From Sphingobacterium puteale (GTDB lineage Bacteria; Bacteroidota; Bacteroidia; Sphingobacteriales; Sphingobacteriaceae), in NCBI RefSeq assembly GCF_003627955.1, contig NZ_RBWS01000018.1, positions 1-64,000 on the forward strand: 64,000 bases of DNA. Reading direction: 5' to 3'. The translations under genes were made by a program, and so were the position numbers. This document shows positions 24,042 through 31,175 of this stretch, piece after piece. Each line of letters starts with the position of its first letter. Position 1 is the first letter of the stretch. The notes beneath the pieces were generated by a model. The model saw only the letters and a list, made by a program, of their open reading frames with translations. It ran no database searches and was not told the DNA's origin.

Positions 24042-24823
24042 ATTTTTTGGACGTTCTCTGGTTGATGAAAATACGATTTATTCTTCATAATCCAATAGGA
24101 ATGCATTTTGTCATAAACAATTTTCTCCAAGTCTGTGGCATTGTTGTCGTCAAAGTCTTTTGTTTCAATAGGCGAAAAAACATGGACCCTGACAATTCCC
24201 GGATGGGATCCTCTTTTGGCGCCATCATCAAAAAAGATATCCCAGGCGTTTTCAATGATAATGGGAACCACCGGCACATCGTTTTGTGCCGCAATACGAA
24301 AGGCCCCAGACTTAAACGCATGTATCTGAGGTGGAAATCCGTCATCTATTTTTCCTTCCGGAAAAATGACAACACTGCGACCATTTTGGACAAGCTCGTT
24401 GGCACGTTGAAATGCCTTAAATGAAGATACTTTACTCCTCCGTGTGACAGGAATGTCTATAGTTTTGAAAAATATACGGGTTACGGGATTTTTAAGAAGA
24501 GAGGCCTTCCCGATAAATGAAAACGGAACAGGACATAGATAGGTTAGCGCTGTGATATCAAGCACTGAGGTATGGTTGGGACAAAGTACCATTGGTCTGT
24601 TCCAGTCCATCTCTGATTCATAGGTGACTTTAAAAAATACACCTGCCAATGCTGATCCTCCTATGGATACCCAACGTCGCATACGCGCAATCTGGGCATA
24701 GTTCTTTTTTGGATGCCGGGCCAAGAAATAGATATAGGGGAATAATACGATGAAAACAAGTAGAACGCTAATAAAATACCAGTAACGATGGAGTTTTTTG
24801 AGCAATAGAACCATACAATTCAA
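24023..24823 (-). CDS. plsC: 1-acyl-sn-glycerol-3-phosphate acyltransferase (PlsC family)
   Basis: The 266-residue membrane protein has one N-terminal helix (about 12-33) and the acyltransferase blocks: block I NHTSVLD (catalytic His-x4-Asp), block II around TRRSKVSSFKA, block III FPEGKIDD, block IV VPVVPIII. It acylates lysophosphatidic acid to phosphatidic acid at the inner membrane. The internal ATG at 24814 is an alternative start. It is translationally coupled to the ABC ATPase. Confidence 0.9.
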   Translation of the reverse strand: MNCMVLLLKKLHRYWYFISVLLVFIVLFPYIYFLARHPKKNYAQIARMRRWVSIGGSALAGVFFKVTYESEMDWNRPMVLCPNHTSVLDITALTYLCPVPFSFIGKASLLKNPVTRIFFKTIDIPVTRRSKVSSFKAFQRANELVQNGRSVVIFPEGKIDDGFPPQIHAFKSGAFRIAAQNDVPVVPIIIENAWDIFFDDGAKRGSHPGIVRVHVFSPIETKDFDDNNATDLEKIVYDKMHSYWIMKNKSYFHQPENVQKICQERY

Positions 24824-24844
24824 CTAATTTTGACCTAAAGTAAA

Positions 24845-24880
24845 AAAAGAAAATGGATAATTAATTATCCATTTTCTTTT
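24845..24880. terminator. Perfect palindromic terminator
   Basis: A 36-bp perfect palindrome, AAAAGAAAATGGATAATT and its complement, overlaps the stop codon of the binding-protein gene and separates it from plsC. Confidence 0.8.
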
Positions 24881-25796
24881 AGTCTATTGTAAAGCCGTAC
24901 TTTTTGTAGATCTGCTTTGCTGTGGGGGAGTCCATAAATTTTAAAAAATCATCTGCAGCCTGTGCATGTGGTGCATTTTTCAATTTCGCGGCCACATAGG
25001 TTGCTGTGGTATTCTGCGCATCAGGAATGGCTATGCCTTCAACAGGATGACCGATAAGCTTTTGGTAGACGACCTCTGAAGTCCAGACCGGAGCTACATC
25101 GGCTTGACTGTAAAGGATACGCATGGGGCTTTCGCGATGATGTATTTTTGTTAAATACGTACTGCCATCCTTTACCTTATCTTCCATGATCTTCTTGACC
25201 AGCTGTTCACCGCCTGCTTTTTTGTAGGAAGCCTTAATCTGTTCACCTATGCCTTCCCATTGTGGGTTAGGCATGCTAATCCGTACATTGGAATTGCCCA
25301 GATCGTTCAATGTTTTGATATTTGCAGGGTTGCCCTGAGGGACCATCAGGCAAATGTTGTTGTAACAATAGGTTTGGGTATGACTGAAATAATCTGCCAT
25401 CTCGTTAATTGCACGTTTGCTTGCGGTGTAGATATCGGGTTGGTGCGTAATACGCAGATTGCCAATCGTAATTGAGCCCCCTTTTATCTGTTTCGCTAGG
25501 ATTCCCGGTGGCAATGTTTCGACAAAAATACGTTCGTATTGTGGATATTCTTTTTTGAAAGATGTCAGTAAATCATCCACAACCATAAACTGGTTGCCGG
25601 CAAAAAAGACAGTGAGCTGCGGGTTTTCAATATCCCCGTACAGATCCGGAATATTGTCTATCCCGGGAACAGTAAAATTTAATGCTGATTCGGGTGGATT
25701 GTTCCAAGGGGGATCAAAACGATGTTCCTGTGCCCTGATTTTTGGAACGGTAAAGCATGCCAAGGCGAGACTTAAGGTGATTGATTTTTTCATCAT
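24879..25796 (-). CDS. Periplasmic extracellular solute-binding protein
   Basis: The protein has about 305 residues from MMKKSITLSL, with a signal peptide (about 1-22). It is a type-2 periplasmic binding fold of the ModA/sulfate-binding kind (LTVFFAGNQFMVVDDLLTSF, QGNPANIKTLNDLGNSNVRI, RILYSQADVAPVWTSEV, FLKFMDSPTAKQIYKKYGF). No ABC permease or ATPase accompanies it. It is last in a three-gene unit after the DsrE-like protein, 1 nt after that stop (TAGTATG), so a role with the cytochrome and DsrE is likely. The ligand is unknown; a sulfur oxyanion is an inference from context. Confidence 0.75.
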   Translation of the reverse strand: MMKKSITLSLALACFTVPKIRAQEHRFDPPWNNPPESALNFTVPGIDNIPDLYGDIENPQLTVFFAGNQFMVVDDLLTSFKKEYPQYERIFVETLPPGILAKQIKGGSITIGNLRITHQPDIYTASKRAINEMADYFSHTQTYCYNNICLMVPQGNPANIKTLNDLGNSNVRISMPNPQWEGIGEQIKASYKKAGGEQLVKKIMEDKVKDGSTYLTKIHHRESPMRILYSQADVAPVWTSEVVYQKLIGHPVEGIAIPDAQNTTATYVAAKLKNAPHAQAADDFLKFMDSPTAKQIYKKYGFTID

Positions 25797-25797
25797 A

Positions 25798-26271
25798 CTA
25801 TGGTTTAACAATGACCCATCCCTCATTTGCCCTTAAGATCAATTCGCCGTTCCCGCTAGGGACATAACCGATGAAATCAAACAGTTCTTCTTTTGCAATA
25901 TGTTTTTCTTCCAATGTGTTTAGACACTGGGCGACAATAACACCTTTTTCTACAAGGTCCTGTAAGGGTTTTTCATACTGGCTATTCTTTTTTAAATAGG
26001 CTTCGGTACCACCAGAAAAAGCCACCAGTTCAATTTGAAGATGTCCTTTCAGTCGCGGATCTTTCAGTACATTGTTGATATTGCGAATGGCTTTCTCAAT
26101 GGTTTTTGGATCATTACTATCCAATTGATAGATCGCCTTATACAGTTTTTTCTTGGAAACAGCCCCTGTATATTGATGGTTGTTTAGCAATAATTTATTG
26201 CTTTGTGCTTTCGCCTGTATTGTTGTCATCGCTAAGAGGATGCACGCTATTGTCATCTGTTTTTTCATCAT
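25798..26271 (-). CDS. Exported DsrE-like sulfur-relay family protein
   Basis: The protein has about 157 residues from MMKKQMTIAC, with a signal peptide ending near KAQ. The body fits the DsrE/DsrF-like fold: LYKAIYQLDSNDPKTIEKAI, LQIELVAFSGGTEAYLKK, LVEKGVIVAQCLNTLEE with a candidate Cys, and a final GNGELILRANEGWVIVKP. Family members handle persulfide sulfur. It starts 1 nt after the cytochrome stop, using the same TATGATGAAAAAA start context as the next gene. Export to the periplasm fits joint work with the cytochrome. Confidence 0.75.
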   Translation of the reverse strand: MMKKQMTIACILLAMTTIQAKAQSNKLLLNNHQYTGAVSKKKLYKAIYQLDSNDPKTIEKAIRNINNVLKDPRLKGHLQIELVAFSGGTEAYLKKNSQYEKPLQDLVEKGVIVAQCLNTLEEKHIAKEELFDFIGYVPSGNGELILRANEGWVIVKP

Positions 26272-26272
26272 A

Positions 26273-27253
26273 TTAAAAATTATAAGGTCCATGTTTATGT
26301 TGTTCTAAACTAATATTGTCTGCGTATGGCGGATAAGGGCTATCTTTTGGCTTCTTAGTCAGATTCGGGTAATCAAATTCCTTGTTCGCTTTTTTCGGAC
26401 GATCGAAAGAATTGATGTAGGCGGCGACATCATAGGCTTCCTCATCGCTGAGCTGCGGAGCATCATAACTTGCCCCTAAAGGCATGTTTGCTTTTATAAA
26501 ACGCGCTGCTGTAAGCAACCGTGCCATGCCGGCTCCATCGTTGTAGCTATCTTTTCCCCAAAGTGGTGGATATAAATAGCCCTTGCCGGTAGGCTGTGGC
26601 ACCCCTTGTCCGTCTTTGCCATGGCAGCTTGTACATTTGCCTTCAAAGACCAATTGACCATGTTTTAAATCCGCAGCACGATTTGGTATGCCCATTTTGA
26701 CAAAGCCCTGACCAGTTAATCTTCCCTTATTGACCGTATTGATACTGATATTTTTTATATAGGTGACAATAGCACGCATTTCTTTGCCATTTTCTGGAAT
26801 AGCTCGGCCGTTCATACTTCTTTCGAAGCAACCATTAATACGTTCCTCTAAGGATTCAACTTTGTTTTCTCGTCCGATATAGGTTGGAAAAACATTTGTG
26901 AGTCCAACATACGGAGCTGCGAAAGCTTTTGTCCCACCGTTGAGGTGACAACTGCTGCATGCTAATTTATTTCCGATTTTTATTTCCCCCTCGTAAAAAT
27001 AGTCATAAGTGTTTTTGATCAGCTTCTCGCCGTAACTAGCCATTTCACCTTCTGGGCTGTCTTTGAATGATACGGCTCTGAACTGTGACACATGTGTAAT
27101 GAGAGAATCATTGTCTGCAGCGGGCGAATCGGTCGATTGACCGGTGCTTCCATGCTTAAGTGGAAATATACAGAGTGTTGTACAGGTGATGAACAATGCA
27201 ATAATGATCCAACTGAGCGCCTTTAGGTAAGTTGTTAGTTTTTTGTATTCCAT
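26273..27253 (-). CDS. tsdA: Dihaem cytochrome c, thiosulfate dehydrogenase (TsdA) family
   Basis: The protein has about 326 residues from MEYKKLTTYL. An N-terminal membrane anchor (about 13-31) precedes two c-type haem domains with CSSCH (99-103) and CTSCH (207-211). The segment LEERINGCFERSMNG carries Cys142 at the place of the unusual Cys axial ligand of haem 1 in TsdA enzymes, which oxidise thiosulfate to tetrathionate or work in reverse. Met257 in KANMPLGASY is a candidate ligand of haem 2. It heads the unit with the DsrE-like and binding proteins, downstream of a LysR regulator. ATG 27253 is preferred over 27274 because it directly precedes the anchor. Confidence 0.85.
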   Translation of the reverse strand: MEYKKLTTYLKALSWIIIALFITCTTLCIFPLKHGSTGQSTDSPAADNDSLITHVSQFRAVSFKDSPEGEMASYGEKLIKNTYDYFYEGEIKIGNKLACSSCHLNGGTKAFAAPYVGLTNVFPTYIGRENKVESLEERINGCFERSMNGRAIPENGKEMRAIVTYIKNISINTVNKGRLTGQGFVKMGIPNRAADLKHGQLVFEGKCTSCHGKDGQGVPQPTGKGYLYPPLWGKDSYNDGAGMARLLTAARFIKANMPLGASYDAPQLSDEEAYDVAAYINSFDRPKKANKEFDYPNLTKKPKDSPYPPYADNISLEQHKHGPYNF

Positions 27254-27319
27254 GCCTCTAATTCGTTTGTACAAATCTACCGGTCTATTAACAGCGATTA
27301 AAACGAAGTTTTTTTATGA

Positions 27320-27342
27320 GATATAACCAAATGTTATATCTT
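27320..27342. promoter_or_regulatory. Palindrome between lysR and tsdA, possible LysR operator
   Basis: AGATATAAC-N5-GTTATATCT is perfect and contains a T-N11-A core, the usual LysR-type box. It overlaps the lysR stop codon and lies about 70 bp upstream of the tsdA start. No T-run follows, so a terminator is less likely. Confidence 0.5.
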
Positions 27343-28236
27343 GAAATTTTGTTTCAGGCAGAACTGCAAGAATTGGTTGGGGGTACCGGCAAGACCTCCG
27401 TATAGATGCGTGAAATAGAAATAACGTTCAATAGACAGTTGGGGAATATCGACAATGGTCAATTGATTGTTCAGTACCTCCCGTTGAACCGTGTGAATAG
27501 AAAGAAAGGCAAAACTATGGCGGCGGGCCAGGTATCCTTTTATACTTTCTGTTGATGGTAATATCATTTCTATCTGGATCTCTGAAAGACTGATACGTTG
27601 TTCTTTTAATGCATTTTCAACAATGGTACGCGTACCCGACCCCTGCTCACGAAGGACTAAAGGTAGACGTGTAATGTCCGAAAGAATAGGATTTTTCAAT
27701 TGTTTTAAAAGCGGGTTTTCGCTATTGGTGATCAAAACGAGCTCATCTTTCATAAAGGGGATATATTTTAATGCCCTGTTGTCTGTTGAGCCCTCCGTGA
27801 TACCCAGGTCCAATGTTTTGTCAATAAGCTGTTCTTCAATGCTACGGCTGTTGGATTGAAAAGACTGGATGCGGTTATTTGGATATTGGGAGAGAAAATC
27901 TGCCAGTAAGGTGGGAAGCACATATTGGGAGATTGTTGTGCTGGCTCCTAACACAAGGTTTCCCTTACGTCCCGTTTGAAGTTCTTGTATTTCCTGCCCT
28001 GCCTGATTGTAGAGGTTGATAATCTGTTGGGCGTATTTATAGAGAATTTGCCCCGGCTCAGTCAGGTCGAGGTTATTTCCCTTCCTTTCAAAAAGAGGGA
28101 CACCAAGTTTTTTTTCCAGTTCCTGAATGTTTTTGCTGACTGCAGGTTGCGAGATGAAAAGTGCCGAAGCGGTCTTGGTGAAATTAAGATGCTGAGCTGC
28201 AGTATAAAAAACGATGAGGCGAAAATCAAAATCCAT
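27334..28236 (-). CDS. LysR-type transcriptional regulator (CysB/CysL-like)
   Basis: The 300-residue protein has an N-terminal winged helix-turn-helix (FYTAAQHLNFTKTASALFISQPAVSKNIQELEKKLG, residues 10-44) and a LysR effector domain from about 90 on. The phrases VLGASTTISQYVLPTLLADF and LREQGSGTRTIVE are typical of the subgroup that controls sulfur assimilation. It is read in the same direction as tsdA, which begins 80 nt later, so it probably controls that unit and perhaps itself. The effector is unknown. Confidence 0.85.
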   Translation of the reverse strand: MDFDFRLIVFYTAAQHLNFTKTASALFISQPAVSKNIQELEKKLGVPLFERKGNNLDLTEPGQILYKYAQQIINLYNQAGQEIQELQTGRKGNLVLGASTTISQYVLPTLLADFLSQYPNNRIQSFQSNSRSIEEQLIDKTLDLGITEGSTDNRALKYIPFMKDELVLITNSENPLLKQLKNPILSDITRLPLVLREQGSGTRTIVENALKEQRISLSEIQIEMILPSTESIKGYLARRHSFAFLSIHTVQREVLNNQLTIVDIPQLSIERYFYFTHLYGGLAGTPNQFLQFCLKQNFKI

Positions 28237-28240
28237 AAAT

Positions 28241-28281
28241 GATAAAGGGTTATTTCTAAAATTTAAAAATAACCCTTTATC
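28241..28281. terminator. Terminator between M20 peptidase and lysR
   Basis: GATAAAGGGTTATTT pairs perfectly with AAATAACCCTTTATC around an 11-nt loop, downstream of the peptidase stop. Confidence 0.75.
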
Positions 28282-28296
28282 TAATGAAAAACTAAA

Positions 28297-29667
28297 TTAT
28301 TTACTTAGTTCTGCGTAATATTTATGAAATAAAGGAATAGTAGAGATACCCATGAGGTAATTCTCGATTCCATATTTTTCGTTTGGAGAATGCAGGTTAT
28401 CGCTGTCTAGTCCAAATCCAAGAAGCACTGTTTTTAATCCTAAAACGTCTTCAAATAAAGCGACAATTGGAATAGATCCACCACCGCGGGTAGGGATTGG
28501 TTTTACGCCAAATGTTTCATGTAAAGCTTTTTCAGCGGCTTTATAGGCAACACTGTCTGTTGGTGTGACTACCGGTTCTCCACCGTGATGCGGTTTCACT
28601 TCTACTTTAACATAATCTGGTGCAATACCCTCGAAGTGTTTTTTGAATAACTCAGTAATGCGTTCAGAATTTTGGTTCGGGACAAGACGCATCGAGATTT
28701 TTGCATTTGCTTTGGAAGGCAATACTGTTTTGGCACCTTCGCCGATATATCCGCCCCAGATACCATTGACCTCCAAAGTAGGACGGATTCCTGTGCGTTC
28801 TAAAGTTGTGTATCCCTTCTCTCCCCAGATATTCTGAATACCCAAATCTGATTTGTATTCTTCGATATCAAATGGAGCTTCATTCAATGCTTTGCGTTCT
28901 TCATCCGTTAATTCAACAACATCGTCGTAAAATCCAGGGATCGCAATATGGTTGTTTTCATCGTGCAGGGAGGCGATAAGTTTTGCGAGAATCGTTGCTG
29001 GATTTGCAACCGCACCACCATATACTCCAGAGTGTAAATCCCGGTTTGGTCCAGTGACTTCAACTTCGACATAAGAAAGTCCACGGAGACCTGTCTCCAA
29101 AGAAGGTTGCTCCAAGCTGATCATAGATGTATCCGAAATCACGATCACATCTGCCTTCAGTCTTTCGGTGTTTTCTTTTACAAATGTTCCTAGGTTAACC
29201 GAACCAACTTCTTCTTCACCTTCGATCATAAATTTGATGTTACATGCCAAAGCATTGTTTTGCATCATATATTCGAAAGCTTTCACATGCATATAAAACT
29301 GTCCCTTGTCATCTGCCGAACCACGGGCATATATTTTTCCATCGCGGATAGTCGGTTCAAAAGGAGGGGTGTCCCACAACTCATATGGATCTGCTGGCTG
29401 TACATCGTAGTGACCGTAAGTCAGTACAGTTGGCAATGAAGGATCAATAATTTTTTCGCCATAAACGATTGGATTACCAGCAGTGGCACAAACTTCTACG
29501 TTGTCGGCACCTGCTTCACGCAATTTTTGAGCAACAAATTCAGCAGTCTTCTGTACATCGCCCTTAAATTTGGGATCAGCACTGACCGAAGGTAAACGCA
29601 ATAAATCAAACAACTCATCTAAAAAACGTTGCTTGTTTGCTTCTACATATTCTTTAATGTTTTGCAT
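28297..29667 (-). CDS. M20 family dipeptidase/peptidase
   Basis: The protein has about 456 residues from MQNIKEYVEA and is a di-zinc aminoacylase/carnosinase-type peptidase. Metal-binding segments are TYGHYDVQPA (His, then Asp), GSADDKGQF, MIEGEEEVGS (catalytic Glu-Glu) and the C-terminal LHSPNEKY. A dimerisation lid domain lies around residues 210-370. It is cytoplasmic (no signal peptide) and probably cleaves dipeptides. The in-frame ATG at 29697 adds residues without family similarity and lies inside the promoter. Confidence 0.93.
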   Translation of the reverse strand: MQNIKEYVEANKQRFLDELFDLLRLPSVSADPKFKGDVQKTAEFVAQKLREAGADNVEVCATAGNPIVYGEKIIDPSLPTVLTYGHYDVQPADPYELWDTPPFEPTIRDGKIYARGSADDKGQFYMHVKAFEYMMQNNALACNIKFMIEGEEEVGSVNLGTFVKENTERLKADVIVISDTSMISLEQPSLETGLRGLSYVEVEVTGPNRDLHSGVYGGAVANPATILAKLIASLHDENNHIAIPGFYDDVVELTDEERKALNEAPFDIEEYKSDLGIQNIWGEKGYTTLERTGIRPTLEVNGIWGGYIGEGAKTVLPSKANAKISMRLVPNQNSERITELFKKHFEGIAPDYVKVEVKPHHGGEPVVTPTDSVAYKAAEKALHETFGVKPIPTRGGGSIPIVALFEDVLGLKTVLLGFGLDSDNLHSPNEKYGIENYLMGISTIPLFHKYYAELSK

Positions 29668-29684
29668 ATTGTTTGTATTTGAAA

Positions 29685-29716
29685 CAAATTTACACAAATA
29701 GACACATTTAACTCAA
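29685..29716 (-). promoter_or_regulatory. Candidate promoter of the M20 peptidase
   Basis: On the minus strand TTG (29714-29716), 21 bp, then TAAATTTG (29685-29692), an exact -7 match 18 nt upstream of the start codon. Confidence 0.6.
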
Positions 29717-29721
29717 TTTGT

Positions 29722-29756
29722 TGTAACCTTTTCAGAGTCGGTAGTGACTAATGTTA
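29722..29756 (+). promoter_or_regulatory. Candidate ECF-type promoter of the sigma-factor operon
   Basis: TGTAAC (29722-29727) and CTAATGTTA (29748-29756) are separated by 20 bp. The same two blocks occur 19 bp apart before the receptor at 31176. This suggests the fused sigma factor controls its own operon. Confidence 0.45.
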
Positions 29757-29774
29757 AAACTGAATCAAATCATT

Positions 29775-30089
29775 ATGGAAAAACAGACAATGGCAGCAGT
29801 TGTGGCTGTAGGATTATTTACCTGTATCACACTTTGTGTTTATTTTGTCATGCGTTATCGCAGTACCGCAATCAATATCCCGGGAGAGGAAAGAAGAAGA
29901 CAGCCTACTGACTGGCAAAAACCGGGGATTCTGGTATTAGGAATAGGTATTGGGTTGTTTATCGTGGGCGTAATACAAAACTATGTGAGCCCCGGCTTAC
30001 CAGATTCGCTCGCTGTCGCAATCTTAATTATAGCCGCCGGTGTTGCAATGATTGTAGCGAATAAACTGGATAAAAAACACGATATTTAA
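29775..30089 (+). CDS. Small two-to-three-helix membrane protein (DUF6249-like)
   Basis: The protein has about 104 residues from MEKQTMAAVV, with membrane helices at about 7-27, 50-70 and 75-95 and a polar linker (EERRRQPTDWQKPG). The layout resembles the DUF6249 family of Bacteroidota, usually found beside sigma factors; function is unknown. It ends 7 nt before the ECF sigma factor and should be co-transcribed. An upstream in-frame ATG (29751) lies within the promoter motif and is unlikely. Confidence 0.7.
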   Translation: MEKQTMAAVVAVGLFTCITLCVYFVMRYRSTAINIPGEERRRQPTDWQKPGILVLGIGIGLFIVGVIQNYVSPGLPDSLAVAILIIAAGVAMIVANKLDKKHDI

Positions 30090-30096
30090 CCATCCA

Positions 30097-30990
30097 ATGG
30101 ATGAAATCTATATTCGGAAAGTACTGTCCGGTGATGTGGAATCATACCGGTATTTTATAAAAACGTATCAAGATATGGCTTTTTCTGTTGCGCTTTCCAT
30201 TGTTAAGCAGGAACATTTGGCTGAGGATGTTGTTCAAGATGCTTTTATAAAATGTTATCAGTCGCTGTCCTCATTTAAAGGTAAATCAAAATTTAGCACC
30301 TGGTTTTATCGTATCGTTGTTCATATTGCTTTTAATAGCATACGGTATAAGAAATTGACGCTGATCGACTTTGATCTCACAGACCATGATCAGGCTTATG
30401 ATGAGTCTATACTTGATGCAATTATCGACAATGAGCGAAGAGAAATGATTAATGATGCCCTTGCTATTTTGTCTCCCAAGGAATCTGTCGCCTTACGTCT
30501 ATTCTACCTGGAGGAACAATCAATGGAAGAAATCCAGGAAATAATGGGTTGGAAACTCGCTAATACGAAAGTCATTCTGCATCGGGCCCGAAAAAATATG
30601 CAACAGGTATTGAGTCAATTGATTAAAAATCCGAATATCATGGATAACGAACACAAGAAAATGAAACAGGTCATACAAATGAGCAAAGTAAGCATGCCCT
30701 TTGATGACTTCGAACAACGTATTATGGGCAGGATCGCAGATTTAGAAAACGCAAAATCTAAAGCTCTTTCAGATAAAAAATATGCCATTATATTTTTCCT
30801 TTTGGGATCAATCTGTGGTATTCTACTCAATAGCTATTGGATGAATAAACTTGAGATGATGGAGATGATGGCCACATACCGCAATTATATAGCGATATTC
30901 TCCCAGATTGTTTTTGTGGTATTGATCTGTTTTTTCTGCCTGCAATTGTGGAAATTGATCAAGATACAACGCGATAAAAGCTATCAATAA
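30097..30990 (+). CDS. ECF sigma factor fused to a C-terminal membrane domain
   Basis: In this 297-residue protein, residues 1-185 form an ECF sigma factor. Region 2 (YIRKVLSGDVESYRYFIKTY, EDVVQDAFIKCYQSL, FSTWFYRIV) and region 4 (ALAILSPKESVALRLFYLE, MEEIQEIMGW, NTKVILHRARKNM) are both present. After a linker the same frame continues with a helical segment (MPFDDFEQRIMGRI) and two membrane helices (about 228-247 and 262-283), ending in a basic tail. Free-standing relatives of this tail look like anti-sigma partners, so the protein may be a self-restrained sigma factor. It probably acts on the following barrel/GLPGLI units. There is no stop or frameshift at the junction. Confidence 0.88.
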   Translation: MDEIYIRKVLSGDVESYRYFIKTYQDMAFSVALSIVKQEHLAEDVVQDAFIKCYQSLSSFKGKSKFSTWFYRIVVHIAFNSIRYKKLTLIDFDLTDHDQAYDESILDAIIDNERREMINDALAILSPKESVALRLFYLEEQSMEEIQEIMGWKLANTKVILHRARKNMQQVLSQLIKNPNIMDNEHKKMKQVIQMSKVSMPFDDFEQRIMGRIADLENAKSKALSDKKYAIIFFLLGSICGILLNSYWMNKLEMMEMMATYRNYIAIFSQIVFVVLICFFCLQLWKLIKIQRDKSYQ

Positions 30991-31110
30991 TTCCGAATCT
31001 TTTGTGGAATTTATTCGATTGCTGTATCCTGATTATATAACCTCTTTATTTCGTCTCAATTAGCCATAGACCGTTTCAAAATACTTTTTGAGAAATAAAA
31101 TTAAATTTAC

Positions 31111-31144
31111 TGTAACAAAACATTGGTTTTATCTACTAATGTTA
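31111..31144 (+). promoter_or_regulatory. Candidate ECF-type promoter of the first barrel/GLPGLI unit
   Basis: TGTAAC (31111-31116), 19 bp, then CTAATGTTA (31136-31144), ending 31 nt before the start codon. It matches the element before the sigma operon and, less well, the one before the second pair. Confidence 0.5.
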
Positions 31145-31175
31145 TATTGATATTAATATACTATCCAACAATTTT

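Noticed and set aside
30600..30660. Separate anti-sigma gene starting at an internal ATG (about 30640)
   Set aside because: The sigma frame runs through without a stop, so as written this is one protein; an internal start cannot be excluded and is discussed under the fusion finding.
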